A DNA stretch of 64,000 nt from Apoda limacodes (GCA_946406115.1 OX291550.1:20746722-20810721), one strand, 5' to 3'; shown: positions 48,301 to 60,999, counted from the stretch's first letter. Made by a program: numbers and translations. Notes: generated from the letters alone by a model not told the origin.

Positions 48301-49117
48301 TCGAAGTTAATCTTTTGACTGCATTTTTGCCATGAAAATAAAAATTTATATTGATTGTTGAAAGTAGATATGCCTACTAACTGGTTTTTTACCGAAAAGG
48401 TTTTTGTGAATACCATTTACTGCTTCTATTAAATTTAAAATTTGAATTATTGTATAAAATTCATTATTTGTTTAAATCATTTTAGTTTAAGTTGTTGATG
48501 AAAATATAACCCCTCAGTGTCGATTTTCTTTCCATTACACTTCGTTAGCTAAAGCTTCTTTGGAAATCGGTGTTTATTTAAATTTTACAAACTTCCAATA
48601 GTAAGATTATTTGACGACATACAATGATTTGATCTAGACATGAAACTGTGAACGCACAGACGTCTCCAATAAAAATTAAGCATTTTTTTTTAACTTTAAA
48701 TCATGTTTAAGAGAATACGATTCGCAACGCCTTAAAAATGTCATGGTTATTGGTATGTTTCTAAAATAGGTGGAAATTTGGTTTTTATGAAGAACGCTGT
48801 GAGGTTCCACGAATCATGTTCTCTTAAGATGCTATACCTACTACCTACAGAACAATTTTTTTGGCAATGGTTACTCAGGATTCGCTGAGTAGTTATGACT
48901 AAATTTTAATAACTGTGTTATTCGGGATATAGTTCAAACCCTAACGAACGTTTAATAAAACTTTGTTCGATAATAATCCTAAACGAACCCCTTTCCACTC
49001 TTTCTAAATTATAGTAAAGAAAGTTTCAAAGTTCTAGGTGCTTTAGGTTTACAAGCCGTGGTAGTGCTCTAAAACCTTACAATAAGCATCTTTTGATAAC
49101 AATTATAACTATTAATT

Positions 49118-49260
49118 TAATAATAATAATATACTTTATTGCATCAACATAATAATTTTACAAAAAAAACATATTTACAAATAGAGAAAAACAAAATTTA
49201 TTCCTTGTATTTCAATAAAAATTTAGTGAGTTGATATGTAGCTGCACTGCTCACGCACGC
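49118..49260 (-). repeat. LINE 3'-tail fragment
   Basis: taataataataatatactttattgc matches the 3' terminus of the LINE at 19203-20579, with little beyond it. Confidence 0.55.
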
Positions 49261-50066
49261 TTAATTATATATCGCACTATCCTTGTTTTTACTCAAGTTT
49301 TCGGTCACGTACTACTGCCTCTTAAGTCTTGAATTAAAACCACAATAGCACAAAAGATCAGTTACACAGATTGACAGTAGATATCGATTTTTTAACCTTA
49401 ACTTATTTATATTTATAAACCATAATGATATTTCTTTACAAATTGTTAATTATATGTAATTTCTCTCTATTGTACCAACCCTTATATAACTAGTACTTTT
49501 AACTACTAGGTTTAAGAAATGAAATAGTTTTACGTTGTCACGAGTATTGAGATAATCTGAGAATCCACAAAGTAATTAATATGAAATACTTTTCGATTTC
49601 CAACCTTATTGTCTAGTAAATAGGCAATAACATTTATATATTTGTCGAATTTAGTAAAACTAGGAAAATATGTAAAATATTTTTCTATTTTGCTCTTTTC
49701 TCGTCTTTTTAAGGTGAGTCATCACAAACTTGTCCACAAAAATTAATCAATTGAATTTAAAACCATTAATTATAGCGCATATGTACTTTTAAGGGTTCCA
49801 ACGGAGCGGAGGAGAAGGAATGGTAATAAAGGCGGGTAACAATAGATTATAAAAATTAAGTAAATAGTAACACTGAAAAACTACATATTATACCTGCAAG
49901 ATCTGAACGATAATTCCTCGTTATCCCAAAAAAAGACACAGAAAAGTAAATCTAAATAATGTCGCCTGCATTAATAATTTCTACTATGCATTATCGTAAT
50001 ACAGTAATATGAATTGGCGATATTAAAACTTATAGTTGATATTCTAATGCCGATAAATGTCAAGAG

Positions 50067-50246
50067 CTATAGCACGGACGCGAAGCACAAAGAATTTCGA
50101 AGTGGTCAAATAGTAGTAATTTCTGATGACAGCGGTCGGTCATCGCCTCTGTGCGAGAGCGACAGGAAATAATTATGCGCGTGCAACAGAGACAAATAGT
50201 GACCGGTCATTGAACGAAATTCTTCCTGATTCGCGTCCGTGCTATA
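50067..50246 (-). mobile_element. MITE family M1, second complete copy (opposite orientation)
   Basis: Same ends (ctatagcacggacgcgaagc .. gattcgcgtccgtgctata). Its internal blocks agaaattactac-type and gaccggtcat are reversed relative to 42144-42327. Confidence 0.85.
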
Positions 50247-50955
50247 CCTAGAACTGTCCTATCAGCTCCTTTAAAAGTAACCACTATTCACGCACCCTTA
50301 TTATTAACAATAATATCGATCATGACCTGGTTAGATTAAGCATTATATCTCAAGTAGTTAGTCCTTTGGACACTAGTAGTCAAAACAAAATTACTTATAC
50401 GAATTCAAGTAGTAGATAGATGCATTAAGTGGAAAGTGACTTTACAAACTTAGTTAGTTTACAAATAACAAGCGTTAGCGTCTGGCGCAGCTCATTTTAA
50501 TTATTGAGGTTCATAATTTGCTTTTCTTTAAACTCCCTACAGCAAGAAAGCTTTATAAACATTTAGCATTTGCCCGTGACTCCACCCGCAAAAAAATGTG
50601 TCATTGGCATGGGATTTTTTTATTTATTACCTATAGAATGGAAGTTTGCTGCAGTAGACTGTAGCTACAAGAATTCGGTTAAAATTATTTCTACGGAATT
50701 TTTTAATTTTCCGGAATAATTGCCTAAGCCTTGACTTATCCCGGACATACTCCTAGTTAATTATATTATAATTTTAAAAGCGTTACGCCAGCTTTTAACA
50801 AACTTGTAAAATAATCAGTTTGTACAAAGAAAAGGAAATATCCTATAAAAATACATATCCTAACAAAAGTAGGTAACCAAAAATAAAAAAAAAACCTGAA
50901 ATATAAAATTAAAAAACCAACAAAAAACACATCCGGCTCAAAAGTGTTTAAGCCG

Positions 50956-51429
50956 CTAGCCCGATTCCACGCTGTATAGCAAGTGAAATTCTGGTACGAG
51001 GATTAAATTCCTCTCTTCATTATACAATTGGTAATTTTTTTTTTTCTTTTCTGTTTCAGAGGATAGTGAAAAAAAAAATGTAAGAAAATACCAAATTCGA
51101 GTACTTGTCTTGTTTATTTTTCTCGCTGCATTCTCTGAAGCATGTCCAGCAATCTTTTGGGTGCCTATGATATACAAAGTAAGACTTTGACCTTTCTCTC
51201 TAAGAACTAATGTAAATGCATCAGGTCTTTTACCATAGGTTTGTTGCAGACCTGTCGGTTCAAAAATTTCGGGAAAATAAGCAGATGCTAGAGCTCTCCA
51301 AACTATTTCATTGAGGTTGTGATGTCTTGGTAATCTTCCGGCAGATCGTATATAGATAAGAACATGATAACCAACAATTGCTTTTGACCCAAGATCAACA
51401 TGAACAACGGTTTGGAATACAAATCTCAC
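50956..51429 (-). pseudogene. Retroelement C-terminal 'KRPD' block
   Basis: Reads RSAGRLPRHHNLNEIVWRAL, FPEIFEPTGLQQTYGKRPDA and FTLVL. I recognise this as the domain found at the C-terminal end of a family of invertebrate retroelement proteins whose usual motif is TDGKRPDG. Here the G is A and the following frame is degraded. It belongs with the reverse transcriptase fragment at 52540-52905. The class of the element is uncertain. Confidence 0.65.
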
Positions 51430-52138
51430 TACCTAGTCTAAGGCCCGGATTAATAGTCATGGCTTAGCCAAAGTATTATCTTAAACAGATACTTAGTAGA
51501 GTAATGTGATTAAATGCAACAACGAACATAACTGAGGCTCGTTATAACAGTCGTTACTTAGACAAAGTATCACTTATTGCTAAGACACAGTTTTAGTTCA
51601 AGTAATGTAATAATAAATACTGCTTAGACACACACACGTAGCTAAGCATGCTTTGATACTTAGATAAGCCTCAGTAACGCATTTCCTTTACTCAGGACAG
51701 TCTAAGCACGTAATGAATTGAACATGGATTCAAATGCTCAAACATCCGTGAATTATTTTTTCCTAGCTGCTTACGTCGAGTACTATAGCCAAATGAGAGA
51801 GATGCTAGGGGGTTAGGAAATAATTCTATTACATAAGTACCTATGGTATCGTTGTCGGTGTGCAAGTTAAAACTCGCACTCGGCCGGTTTTTTGCTCTGT
51901 ATGGCATTTGATGCACGCAGGTCAAGGTTACAAGCCATACAGCGTTGTCGATAAAAAAAACCACTGTTTACAATAAATTTACATAAAAAAAGTATAGAAT
52001 TTTAGGTACAAAAGTAAGTAGTTCTATGAGAGAAAGATCAAAGTCTTATGTGCTAGTTGTGTCGGCACTTTTGCCACTTTGTAGATCATAGGCACCCAAA
52101 AGATTGCTGGACATGCTTAAGAGAAAGCAGCGAGAAAA
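51119..52138. repeat. Inverted copies of a ~50-bp piece of the same retroelement
   Basis: 51119-51173 (ctcgctgcattctctgaagc, atgtccagcaatcttttggg, tgcctatgat) reappears reversed at about 52085-52138. The copies are about 0.9 kb apart. Confidence 0.8.
51830..51910 (+). repeat. 5S-SINE-like fragment
   Basis: 'aactcgcactcggccggttttttgc' matches the lepidopteran motif 'cgagtccgactcgcacttggccgg' of a 5S-derived SINE. Confidence 0.5.
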
Positions 52139-52539
52139 TTGTATTAATGTTTAAAGAAAATTTAAATCAGATTGTATATATTTTTTGTATAACAACAATA
52201 ATCGGTAATAATAATCGATTATCAACATCGTCCCAGCACTAGATCTGTTATTGTGCCAGCTTTCACAGCACTCAAGCTATATTTTACAAGATATAGTTAT
52301 GTTGTTAACCCAATGATTTTTCTACAAGAGTAAGTATCGAGTTTCTTGCCAGATTCTTCTCGGTAGGAATCCACATTGTAAACTGGATGGTGGGACGGTT
52401 CGAAAATAAAAATATATTTAATAAGTTTGACGATTCAGAAGTGTTGCTAAAAACCTAATTTGAATAAAAAATACTGTTTAATTTTGAAACAAACGGGATC
52501 GCTGTTGTTGTTTCTGACCCACATGCAAATATTTCGTAT

Positions 52540-52905
52540 TAACCTAAATTTATTTCTAATCCTTCCTTTTTCAAAAGTGGTAAAACCTGCTGGAAATCAT
52601 CAAAAACTATATCAGGATTCCTACCAATAAAGCCACCATCCAAACACAAAACATTTAAAATTTTTGATTTTGATAAAATTGATTTTAATGATAAAATAAT
52701 TTCATTAAAGATGAAAAGAATGAATATCCAGACTGATAATTCAAAGGACAAAATGGATCTCCTTGTTGGGCAGTACTAGGCACCCACTGGTAATAGAATA
52801 AGTCATGGTCAAAAAATAGGTAACTGGAAATGGAGTAACACTGAAACAAAAAAGAGTAGAGAGATGGAATTTCTTCTTTGACTTTGTACAAAATCGTATT
52901 CACCG
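52540..52905 (-). pseudogene. Reverse transcriptase fragment
   Basis: In two frames the minus strand reads VPSLYSFLFQCYSISSYLFF-like sequence, AQQGDPFCPL (QQGDPLGPL motif) and then VLCLDGGFIGRNPDIVFDDF and LPLLKKEGLEINLG, a degraded YLDD-type palm. The Y-L-D-D box is LDGG and the frame is shifted. It lies upstream of, and colinear with, the KRPD block at 50956-51429. Confidence 0.7.
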
Positions 52906-54561
52906 AAATTTGAATTGAAATCGTTAAAAGTAAAATTAAAAAACTTTTATCTTTAATATAAGACCCCCTAAGGATCTCAGGCTTTGTTTATATAGATATT
53001 ATGGCACGTGGATTACCAACATACTCCCCAAGTGCTTCCTTATTGAAAGCGTCATAGTCCGATAAAAACATCTTGCATAATATAGTACTTAAGATAATGT
53101 CAAAATGTCAAATTTCGCACGCGTGCTGTACATCTTTGCGAAAAATTGAATAAGTGAGTTTTTTATCATACTTTCACGTCATATAAAATTATTATATAAT
53201 AATGTAAAAGAACCGCGTCTGTACGTTAAAGACATCTCAACAAAAAAACCTTAAAAGGGTTGCTGAAGTCCACTTGTTTCTGTTATTTTTATTTTGTTGT
53301 AATTTATATTTTAAATAACTGCTGAGTTTCTCAATCTTTCACCTTCTCACACACCGCAATCCTTTTGTATTATCTTTCTTATATTCTGGTTTGAGTACCA
53401 CACATACCTATTACGAGGTACTCGGATTTTCACAAAATTAATTCTACTTTTTAGCTTCCTTTGTCATACGTAACATTTGATACTACAATTTAGTGTAGGA
53501 ACCGACAACCCGATAATAACAAAATAATTCGACCAGTTTCATCGCACGTACAATGCTTTATTCATATAACGCCCATAATTTAATTTATGTTAAAAAATAT
53601 AATAATCCACACCTTCACCAGTTATTATTTATTATCTCTGTTAATAGCTAAGTAAATCTTTTCAATAACCATTGAGCTTTCACACGCACATAGTGATCGA
53701 GTCTTCTACCGTCGACAGGGCCACGGATCATGTGGTTTGAAACATTACGGAATTCTGTCTCTATGATGAGATCTACCACTTTTTCTTCTTCTTCGAGAAA
53801 AATATGTGCATGGAGAAACAACGCTTTTGTTACAAAACTGAATATGAAGCGTGCTTATTTTTATTTTATTTTTGTGAGAAGGATGACCGATTTTGTTTAC
53901 TTGAGTGAAATTCTGTTGATAGAATTTCATGTCTTAGATGCGTTCGTGCGTGTAGTCAAATCCACCTATAGTAAAACTGGTTGCCAGAATAGGGTAGTCT
54001 TTGACAAACTATAAATCTTTGTAAGTATTTTTGTCGAAAGTAAACTGTGAGTTGTGTTGTCGTTATTCGACAAAAAGATTATTATTTGGAAGATTAAAAA
54101 TGACTGGTTGGTTTTATTACTAATATTAATAGCTCACTTTCCGGTGTAATAAACAGTAATTGTTAATATGTTTCTATTCTTATGGATGTAGGTAATTATA
54201 GTAAGCAGAACTAAATTGTTACTATTAGCCTGGATTGCACCAAAATAGTTGCTAAATAACTTCGACAATTGCTTTAACTCTAACCGTTACAATTGTTTGT
54301 TTGGTTTGGTTTGTACCATGCTAAAAATAAATGCTGTTGTTACGTGTTTTGCTCGGTTAAGGGACTTGAATCCATTCCTTAATATTGATTAAAAAAATAT
54401 TGTGCCAATTAATTACTTATTAATTATTATTAATTTATTAATTAAATACATCCGATTAAATATAACTTGATATATTTGTTTGTTCCCCAGGGTGTAATTT
54501 TTTTTAATTTTTTTTATGAATAAATACATTTAAAGCTCAATTTAAAATGAAATATCATTTA

Positions 54562-54924
54562 CTAGCGACCCGCCCCGGCTTCGCACGGGTGCAATGCTAA
54601 TACTTAATATACTACAGAATTAAATATAGGCGTTTAAATTGGAACGGTTAATCCGATGGTATCAGAGGAATTCGGGGAATCAATACATCTTCTCTGGTAC
54701 CACATCCGGTGAGTATCGTGCACTCTATTATGAAAATTTTTAGTGATTTTACCCGCAAACGTGCCACTGTAAAGTTTAGGTGGCTTCAGGTTTTTTAATA
54801 AAATAACAGGACAACCTACTTTCAACACCATTTTATGAGGAGGTAGTCCAGACGGGTTCAAAGAATTAAGAAATTCTGTAGGAAAATGAACAGCTTCTTC
54901 CAAATCGAGTACAGTATCGACCAA
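54562..54924 (-). mobile_element. Helitron 3' end with Pif1-like helicase fragment
   Basis: The minus-strand ORF 54634-54924 has HFPTEFLNSLNPSGLPPHKM and VLKVGCPVILLKNLKPPKLY, the C-terminal region of Helitron Pif1-like helicases. About 70 bases downstream lies gcacccgtgcgaagccgggg then cgggtcgCTAGT: a GC hairpin followed by CTAG, as expected for a Helitron 3' terminus (CTAG at 54562-54565). The 5' part, with the Rep nuclease, is missing. Confidence 0.75.
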
Positions 54925-55609
54925 GTAGGTAGTATATTTGCGTCGGCAGAATCAAACGGCAAACTTTGAAAGAATTAAGTTATTTACCTTATCTCCTTGT
55001 TCGTTTGTTGGTGACAGAATCGCTCTTTCATTAAATCAAGATATAGTCTTACAACTTATGTTATGAATGTCGGGATAGACATTGTTGTCCAACTCTTGGA
55101 TGTTGCCTATCAAAATCAACAATGATCAACAACAAAATATACCTATTCTATTCATTTCATTTTTGAACTTAAATACCTTACCTTAAAATACGATTTTCGA
55201 TAGTTAAAAATACTTGCCCTAATACTAAATTGCCTTAACTCTAAATTCAAACCAAGATCTTAATAGAAAAAATACAATAGATTAAGTATGGTTTAAAACT
55301 AATCCTATCTACCCTTCGTGTTATAACCTAACTAATTTACTTACTATAAGTTCGGTTTAAAAATTAACTATAATACCTACTAAAGTACGAACATACAATT
55401 TCGAACAAATTGTCGCGCTGAAAAGCATGTTTTATCTTAAAAAATTTCACTTTCATACAATGTCAAATAGGTATATATTTTTTTTAATTTATCGTAACGT
55501 AATTATAAGTACGGATTACGTTGTCGCGCTGAAAAGCTCGTTTTATTTTTCTCGCTAGAGAGCTCCGATAAACGCGTGCGATCGCTGCTAATCATAAAGT
55601 GCTATAGGG

Positions 55610-55870
55610 CGAAGAGCCTTTTTTTTCTGACTGACTGCTGCAGTTAGCTGATGCAGCCGTTACTGCTCCACCGGAAGCCTGCTCTAAAGGAGTCTCAGCC
55701 TATATAGCGCCCAGCGCACAATGGCTCGCCGCGGGGGGAGCCTCGGCTTGGGTTGTCCCTTCGACCAGCATGATCCTCGAACCCGAAGGTCAGCGCCAGG
55801 GCGAAGCGCGGCTTTCGACGCGCTTTTTATAGGCACGCGCCGCCGGCCGGTACTGCCGCAACCGCTATGT
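55610..55870 (+). repeat. GC-rich repeat family G copy
   Basis: cagccgttactgctccacc, ggagtctcagcctatatagc and ggagcctcggcttgggttgt match 7385-7540 and 60060-60220. Confidence 0.7.
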
Positions 55871-56639
55871 CCCTGCATTTAAAATCTGTAATATCTTCGA
55901 AAATATTAATTAAAATAACATGCTGTAAATGGCCATATTGATTTTTATTAAATGCACAATGTATTTAAGGTACTTAATAGGATAAGGATTAATGCTGTAT
56001 TGCTTAAAATCGCTTCGTAAATAAGCCATTATTTCTCGTAAAAAGTAAAGGATAAAAAATGATTATTGTGGCTTATTCCTAAGAGACATATACCATAGCG
56101 GACTTTTTTTTAGAACTTTTTAAGGTGTACAATACTGTAGTACATTATTTTGATCTATCTCGTAGGGTTCAGCCAGCGTTTGCAATGTAAGCGCAGTAAA
56201 TGTGTTTATTTACGACATCACATTAGAAACCTCTAAAATTATCAGTGTTTCTCTACTATATTATGCATGTATTATACATATAAACCTTTCTCTTGAATCA
56301 CTCTATCTTTTCAAAAAAAACCGCATCAGAATCCGTTGCGTATTTTTAAAGATCTAATCAATACATAGGGACAGACAGCGGGAAGCGACTTTGTTTTATA
56401 CTATGTAGTGAAGTGTTCGTGAGTATCATTTTATTTAGCAGAGCAAAGATGATTGTGCACATAGTGCATCAACTATGACTATGAGTAAGAGACTAAGTTA
56501 ATAATAGAAAATAAAATGTAATTATCTACCTACTAACTTATTCCTGCCACTCCGTCCGCGTAGACTTTTAAAAATAGAAAGTCTCTATTTGTCTATCTTC
56601 TAAATTATCGGAATTTTTATAGCAATTTTTATTCCCCTA

Positions 56640-57065
56640 AATTGTCAAATTTTAATAAAAAATATGAGGCTGAATACTAAATTTTATGCATTTAGCTTCA
56701 AAAATGACGAATTCCCATACTAATTCCCATAAAAAACACCTTGTTAGGGGATTTATTACGAAAATCAGTTCTTTTTATCCCTTTAGGGAAATAATTTCAA
56801 AAAACAATGATACCTATACATCTTTATTTTCAACTGTGAGGCCAAATACTAAGTTTCATGCATTTAGCTTTAAAAATGACGGATTTCTATACAAAATTCC
56901 AACCCCTATTTTACCCCCTAAGAAGATGAATTCCAAAAATCCCTTCTACGTCACAGTACACATTTACGTCATTTAAGGAACGCTTGTGCAAATTTTTATG
57001 CTTATAGACCCAGCGGTTTTAGCTGTGCGTCGATCGATCAGTCAGTCAGCCAGTCAGTTTCTTCT
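56640..57065 (+). repeat. Dispersed lepidopteran repeat with internal duplication
   Basis: 'tgcatttagcttcaaaaatgac' occurs at about 56687 and 'tgcatttagctttaaaaatgac' at about 56859. It ends 'agcggttttagctgtgcgtcgat' then 'cagtcagtcagccagtcagt', a common non-autonomous element end in moths. Confidence 0.6.
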
Positions 57066-57708
57066 TTTATATTCTTTTCTTTCTTATATCCAATTTTAAA
57101 TCTGAACCATTAACACACACGTAATTGATCAAAATCTGTCCAGCTGAGTTCACTGACACTCTACACGGTGTAACAGGAGAACTATGTAGTCGTAGCTAAT
57201 ATATAAAGACAAGCGGATCCGACAGACGTTTTTCTGCCTGAATGACCTGGCTTGCTTGCTATAAGCGGGTTCATAAAACGTTTTTTCCATATGCATGCAC
57301 GTGCGGGTCTACTTATAAAACTAAATCATTCAGGGACCCAGTTAAGCACACACAATTGTTTTTATCGAAATCGGTCCAGCCGTTTGGTAGATCAGTAACT
57401 TACACATGTACGCAAAAAATCGTGATTTTTAATTACTTTACCGCAGCACCACCTATTGGATCAAAAATTACCAAATTTTTTATTTCGTTACTAAACTAAC
57501 ATATGTTGTGAATATAAGTTATTTTGCTTCATAAATAAAAAAAAAAATATCAGGCAATAATTTAACCACCGTGCTGCCGACCGGGTCTAATTGTGACGTA
57601 CACCAACTAGAAACCCATTCAAATACACTAAAAAATTACGGTAGAGCAAAAACAACAAATCATGGTAGCTTGTATGTATTTTTTCCCACCTAATTTTTAC
57701 ATTTTGTT

Positions 57709-58012
57709 TTCTACTATTTATTAAGTAATCGCCTATAGTTATAAGAATAAAAACAAAACTTATTCTTATAAGAACAATCTCATTAGCCATTACAAGTATT
57801 TTTTAAATATTTTTTTTACTATTTATTAAGGCATCCCCCATAGTTATAATAAAAAAATTAACTTATTCTTTGATATCTTAATCTTATTGGTCATTACAAC
57901 AATTTTCTACATTTCGTTTATTTTACTATTTATTTAAGAATCCCCCATACTTATAAGAAGAAAATAATTTATTCTTAAAAGAATAATCTTATTGCTCATT
58001 ACAACATTTTTT
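57709..58012. repeat. Three tandem copies of a ~106-bp AT-rich unit
   Basis: 'actatttatt' recurs at 57713, 57818 and 57925. Each unit has 'cnccatanttataa', 'aacttattctt' and 'aatcttattgntcattacaac'. Confidence 0.85.
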
Positions 58013-58397
58013 TCTCTTAAACTGCACTGTACGAGACGATTTTGGTTCGAAGATCTGAGAATAAAATCCTGGAATTAATGATATTAATAAATAATTTAGA
58101 ATTTTATTTTAATCCATCACGGGTAGGGACATGCCCCCTCTGTTGTTTGAGTGATGTAGCATTGTTTTATTAAAATAAAAAACGCGTTATGCGACGCACC
58201 CAGCAAGCGCAAAATAAACAAACATGAACAACATGAAGGTATACAATAAACTCAAGATAAGGTCGCGTTTATCTGATTTTCTTTCCTAAAAAAAAACTGC
58301 ATACTTGAGATAATATATGTCATGATATGAAAAATTATTTCAGCATGCTTATGAAACAAAATCTATACGAGTATGTCTATGTAGTGGGGGAGCGTAT

Positions 58398-58413
58398 GTG
58401 TGTGTGTGTGTGT
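58398..58413 (+). repeat. (GT)n microsatellite
   Basis: Eight GT dinucleotides. Confidence 0.8.
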
Positions 58414-58599
58414 GAATGTTTCATAAAAAAACAATATTTGCAGTTCTGCAGTTGCCTGCCACCCACAGCATATCAAACAACCCATTCCATTTACACTATC
58501 GCTACGCTACGTCTTCGTCAAATTTGTAATGTATGCACCAAAAAAAGGACTAAGATATCAAATCAAAATATATATCTGACTCTACAAGCGAAACTATGG

Positions 58600-58735
58600 T
58601 CATCGTTAGTTCGTTTCAGCCGAAAGACGTCCACTGCTGAACGTAGGCCTCCCTCATATGTCACTACCAACGGCCGGTCCTGAGCCGCCCGCGCCCATTC
58701 GGAAGACCTACGCTGCGTCTTCCGAACCACGAACA
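58600..58735 (+). repeat. LINE-related dispersed fragment
   Basis: 'cagccgaaagacgtccactgctgaacgtaggcctcc' and 'ggtcctgagccgcccgc' form a motif very common in moth genomes (RTE-type LINE region), reading FSRKTSTAERRPPSY. Confidence 0.65.
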
Positions 58736-58829
58736 ATCTGCCATAGATGCAATTGTAAAAGACGGTAATTTCTATCCTAAAACATAATAGAAATAAAATA
58801 TTTCACTACATAACCTATCAATCAGTACT

Positions 58830-59300
58830 TTTTGAAGTGAAAAATTCTTAAGCGGTGCTGTGCACTTTTGGTATGGGTAAAAAATGTTAAACTCGCGTCA
58901 GGTCACGTATCCTGATGAAAATTCATATGAAATTCGTAATATGGAACTTGCGTCAGATTTATTTACATTAGAATACTTTTTGTGATGGGTAAAAAATGAT
59001 AAACTCGCGTCAGACGGAAACCATAATGCCACGCCATAAAATTTCGCAAGACGGAAACCATAATGCCACGCCTATTATAATTTTGATGTGAAAACGTCTT
59101 TAGCAGCGTTGTGCACTTATTTTGTTATGGGTGAAAAATGTTAAACTCTATAGGATAAAAAGTGAGAGGAAATTGGATTGATGAAAAGATGAAAGTGCGG
59201 ATTACAAATGTTAAAATGTTATATCCAGGTTGTATGTTTTTGAAGTGAAAACTTCTAAAAAGGACAATTCATAGAAAATTCGTAAGACGGAACTCGCGTC
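58830..59300 (+). repeat. Complex repeat built on 'aaactcgcgtcag' blocks
   Basis: 'gggtaaaaaatg(t/a)taaactcgcgtcag' occurs at about 58879 and 58986, 'gacggaaaccataatgccacgcc' at about 59013 and 59050, and 'gtgcactt' plus 'gggtgaaaaatgttaaact' again near 59116-59145. Partial duplication inside a dispersed element. Confidence 0.7.
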
Positions 59301-59816
59301 AGTTTTTTTAACGTTAGGTTAGTTTTTTATTTTAAGTATATGGCGATTATGAGTAGTACAGGGAGGTTGGATAAGGGATTTTAATTCTATGACAGATTGA
59401 GATGTCGTATATACTATGTCCAAAAAGTAAATAAATAAACAAAGTAAATAAATAATAATATTTATAATAATGAAGGTGCGGATTACACATGTTAAAATGT
59501 GATACGATACGATACGATTCGGGGTGATATAAAAGCAATTGTAGAGCATAGCTTACGTTTCACTAGATAGAAGGTATATCTATGTGTTGACTTGTCAATA
59601 GGTGATTTTACAGAAAAATTAAACAATCTTTATTTATTATGTTAGGTTGTGTTAAAGAAAATAGTCGAAAGTTAGAGGAGTAAGAGACGTGTGATAGGAT
59701 AGAGAGCCAGTTCCATAGTAGTAGTGGCATAGTTATATATTACATTGATTTTGCTTATTACATTATTGAGAAATATAGGTAGGATATTGCTCAAAAATAT
59801 ACAATGGGTCAAGACA

Positions 59817-59985
59817 TGTCTTGTGACATATTTGAGTGCTAAGCGCAAATTGTGTGTTACGGACATTGGTTCCGTACAATTAAATATGACGTATGATTTG
59901 CATTGTAACATATTTAAATGTTAAGTGCGAATCGTGTGTAAAGGACATTGGTTTCCTTCCATTAAATATGACGTATGAGTCGTAA
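59817..59985. repeat. 82-bp tandem duplication
   Basis: acatatttgagtgctaagcg .. ggacattggttccgta .. aatatgacgtatga is repeated as acatatttaaatgttaagtg .. ggacattggtttccttcc .. aatatgacgtatga. Confidence 0.85.
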
Positions 59986-60059
59986 TTTGATATTGAACAC
60001 AGTGATAAGAAGTAAATAGCTAGTATGTTTTTACTTATATCGGCACTCCCGGAGTGCAA

Positions 60060-60250
60060 CCCGTTTTTTTTCTAAACGGTCTATGCAGTTGGCTAATGCG
60101 GCCGTTACTGCTCCACCGTACTTTAGGGGCGAGATTCTAAAGGAGTCTCAGCCCATATAGCATCCAACGCTCATGGGCTTCCCGCGAGGAGCCTCGGCTT
60201 GTGTTGTCGCTCTTGGGAAATCAGTACCAAGAAATGGTGCCGACCACGTT
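60060..60250 (+). repeat. GC-rich repeat family G copy
   Basis: gcagttggctaatgcggccg, aaaggagtctcagcccatat and gaggagcctcggcttgtgtt match 7385-7540 and 55610-55770. Confidence 0.7.
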
Positions 60251-60993
60251 GCAAATGCCATGTCCGAAACAAAAACATATATAATATTACTTCTTATCAC
60301 ACAATATAAACATTAAAGGCAGCAACAAACACTATCACAAAATATCATCTTGGGTGTATCTTTTACAAAGTAAACATTTTACATAATTTTACATTGGTGA
60401 AACAAATAACCCCTTTTTATACTAGAATCAATAGCTACCGTCATAGCTCCAAAAGCATAAGTGGACTAATCCACTACTCATTCTAATGTTTTTACTATTT
60501 CGCCGTTCGCATAATTCAGACCTCCACACCTACTTTCACAGATATGCAGTTGAGAACGTTGGAACCACCTTAAATATGGGCACTTGGTAGATACCTATTA
60601 TGCTGACGAAGTTAACAAACCACATTGACAATAGCCACTGCACCCTCTCCTTCTCTCTCTCGCACACACACGCACATATCTTCATACCCTCATTTGCTTT
60701 CAAACCTAATTCCTCATTTCACGAGTGGGCCTAAGTCAAACTTTCTTTCTTAAACTACATCTTGTTTCACATAACTTCATGTAACGACATGACAACTCAT
60801 GCTAATCCCTTTGGTTTTTTGCATCCATTTTGGCACACGAATAGCTTGAAAGATGTAGAAGGATAAAGTATACTTTTTATCCCTTTATTGTATTTTCTTT
60901 TAAATTACATACAAAAGTATATAAGGCAAACCCATTCATATAGATGTTAAGATTGTTTTAAAGCCAAAAAAATCAGTATTAACAGTTCAAACA

Positions 60994-60999
60994 TTTATT
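60994..60999 (-). terminator. Candidate poly(A) signal of gene A
   Basis: AATAAA on the minus strand, about 640 bases past the gene A stop. It is the first canonical hexamer I found downstream, but no transcript evidence is available. Confidence 0.2.

Noticed and set aside
58327..58683. 118-codon plus-strand ORF
   Set aside because: Runs through a GT microsatellite into a dispersed LINE-related repeat, so it is composite noise.
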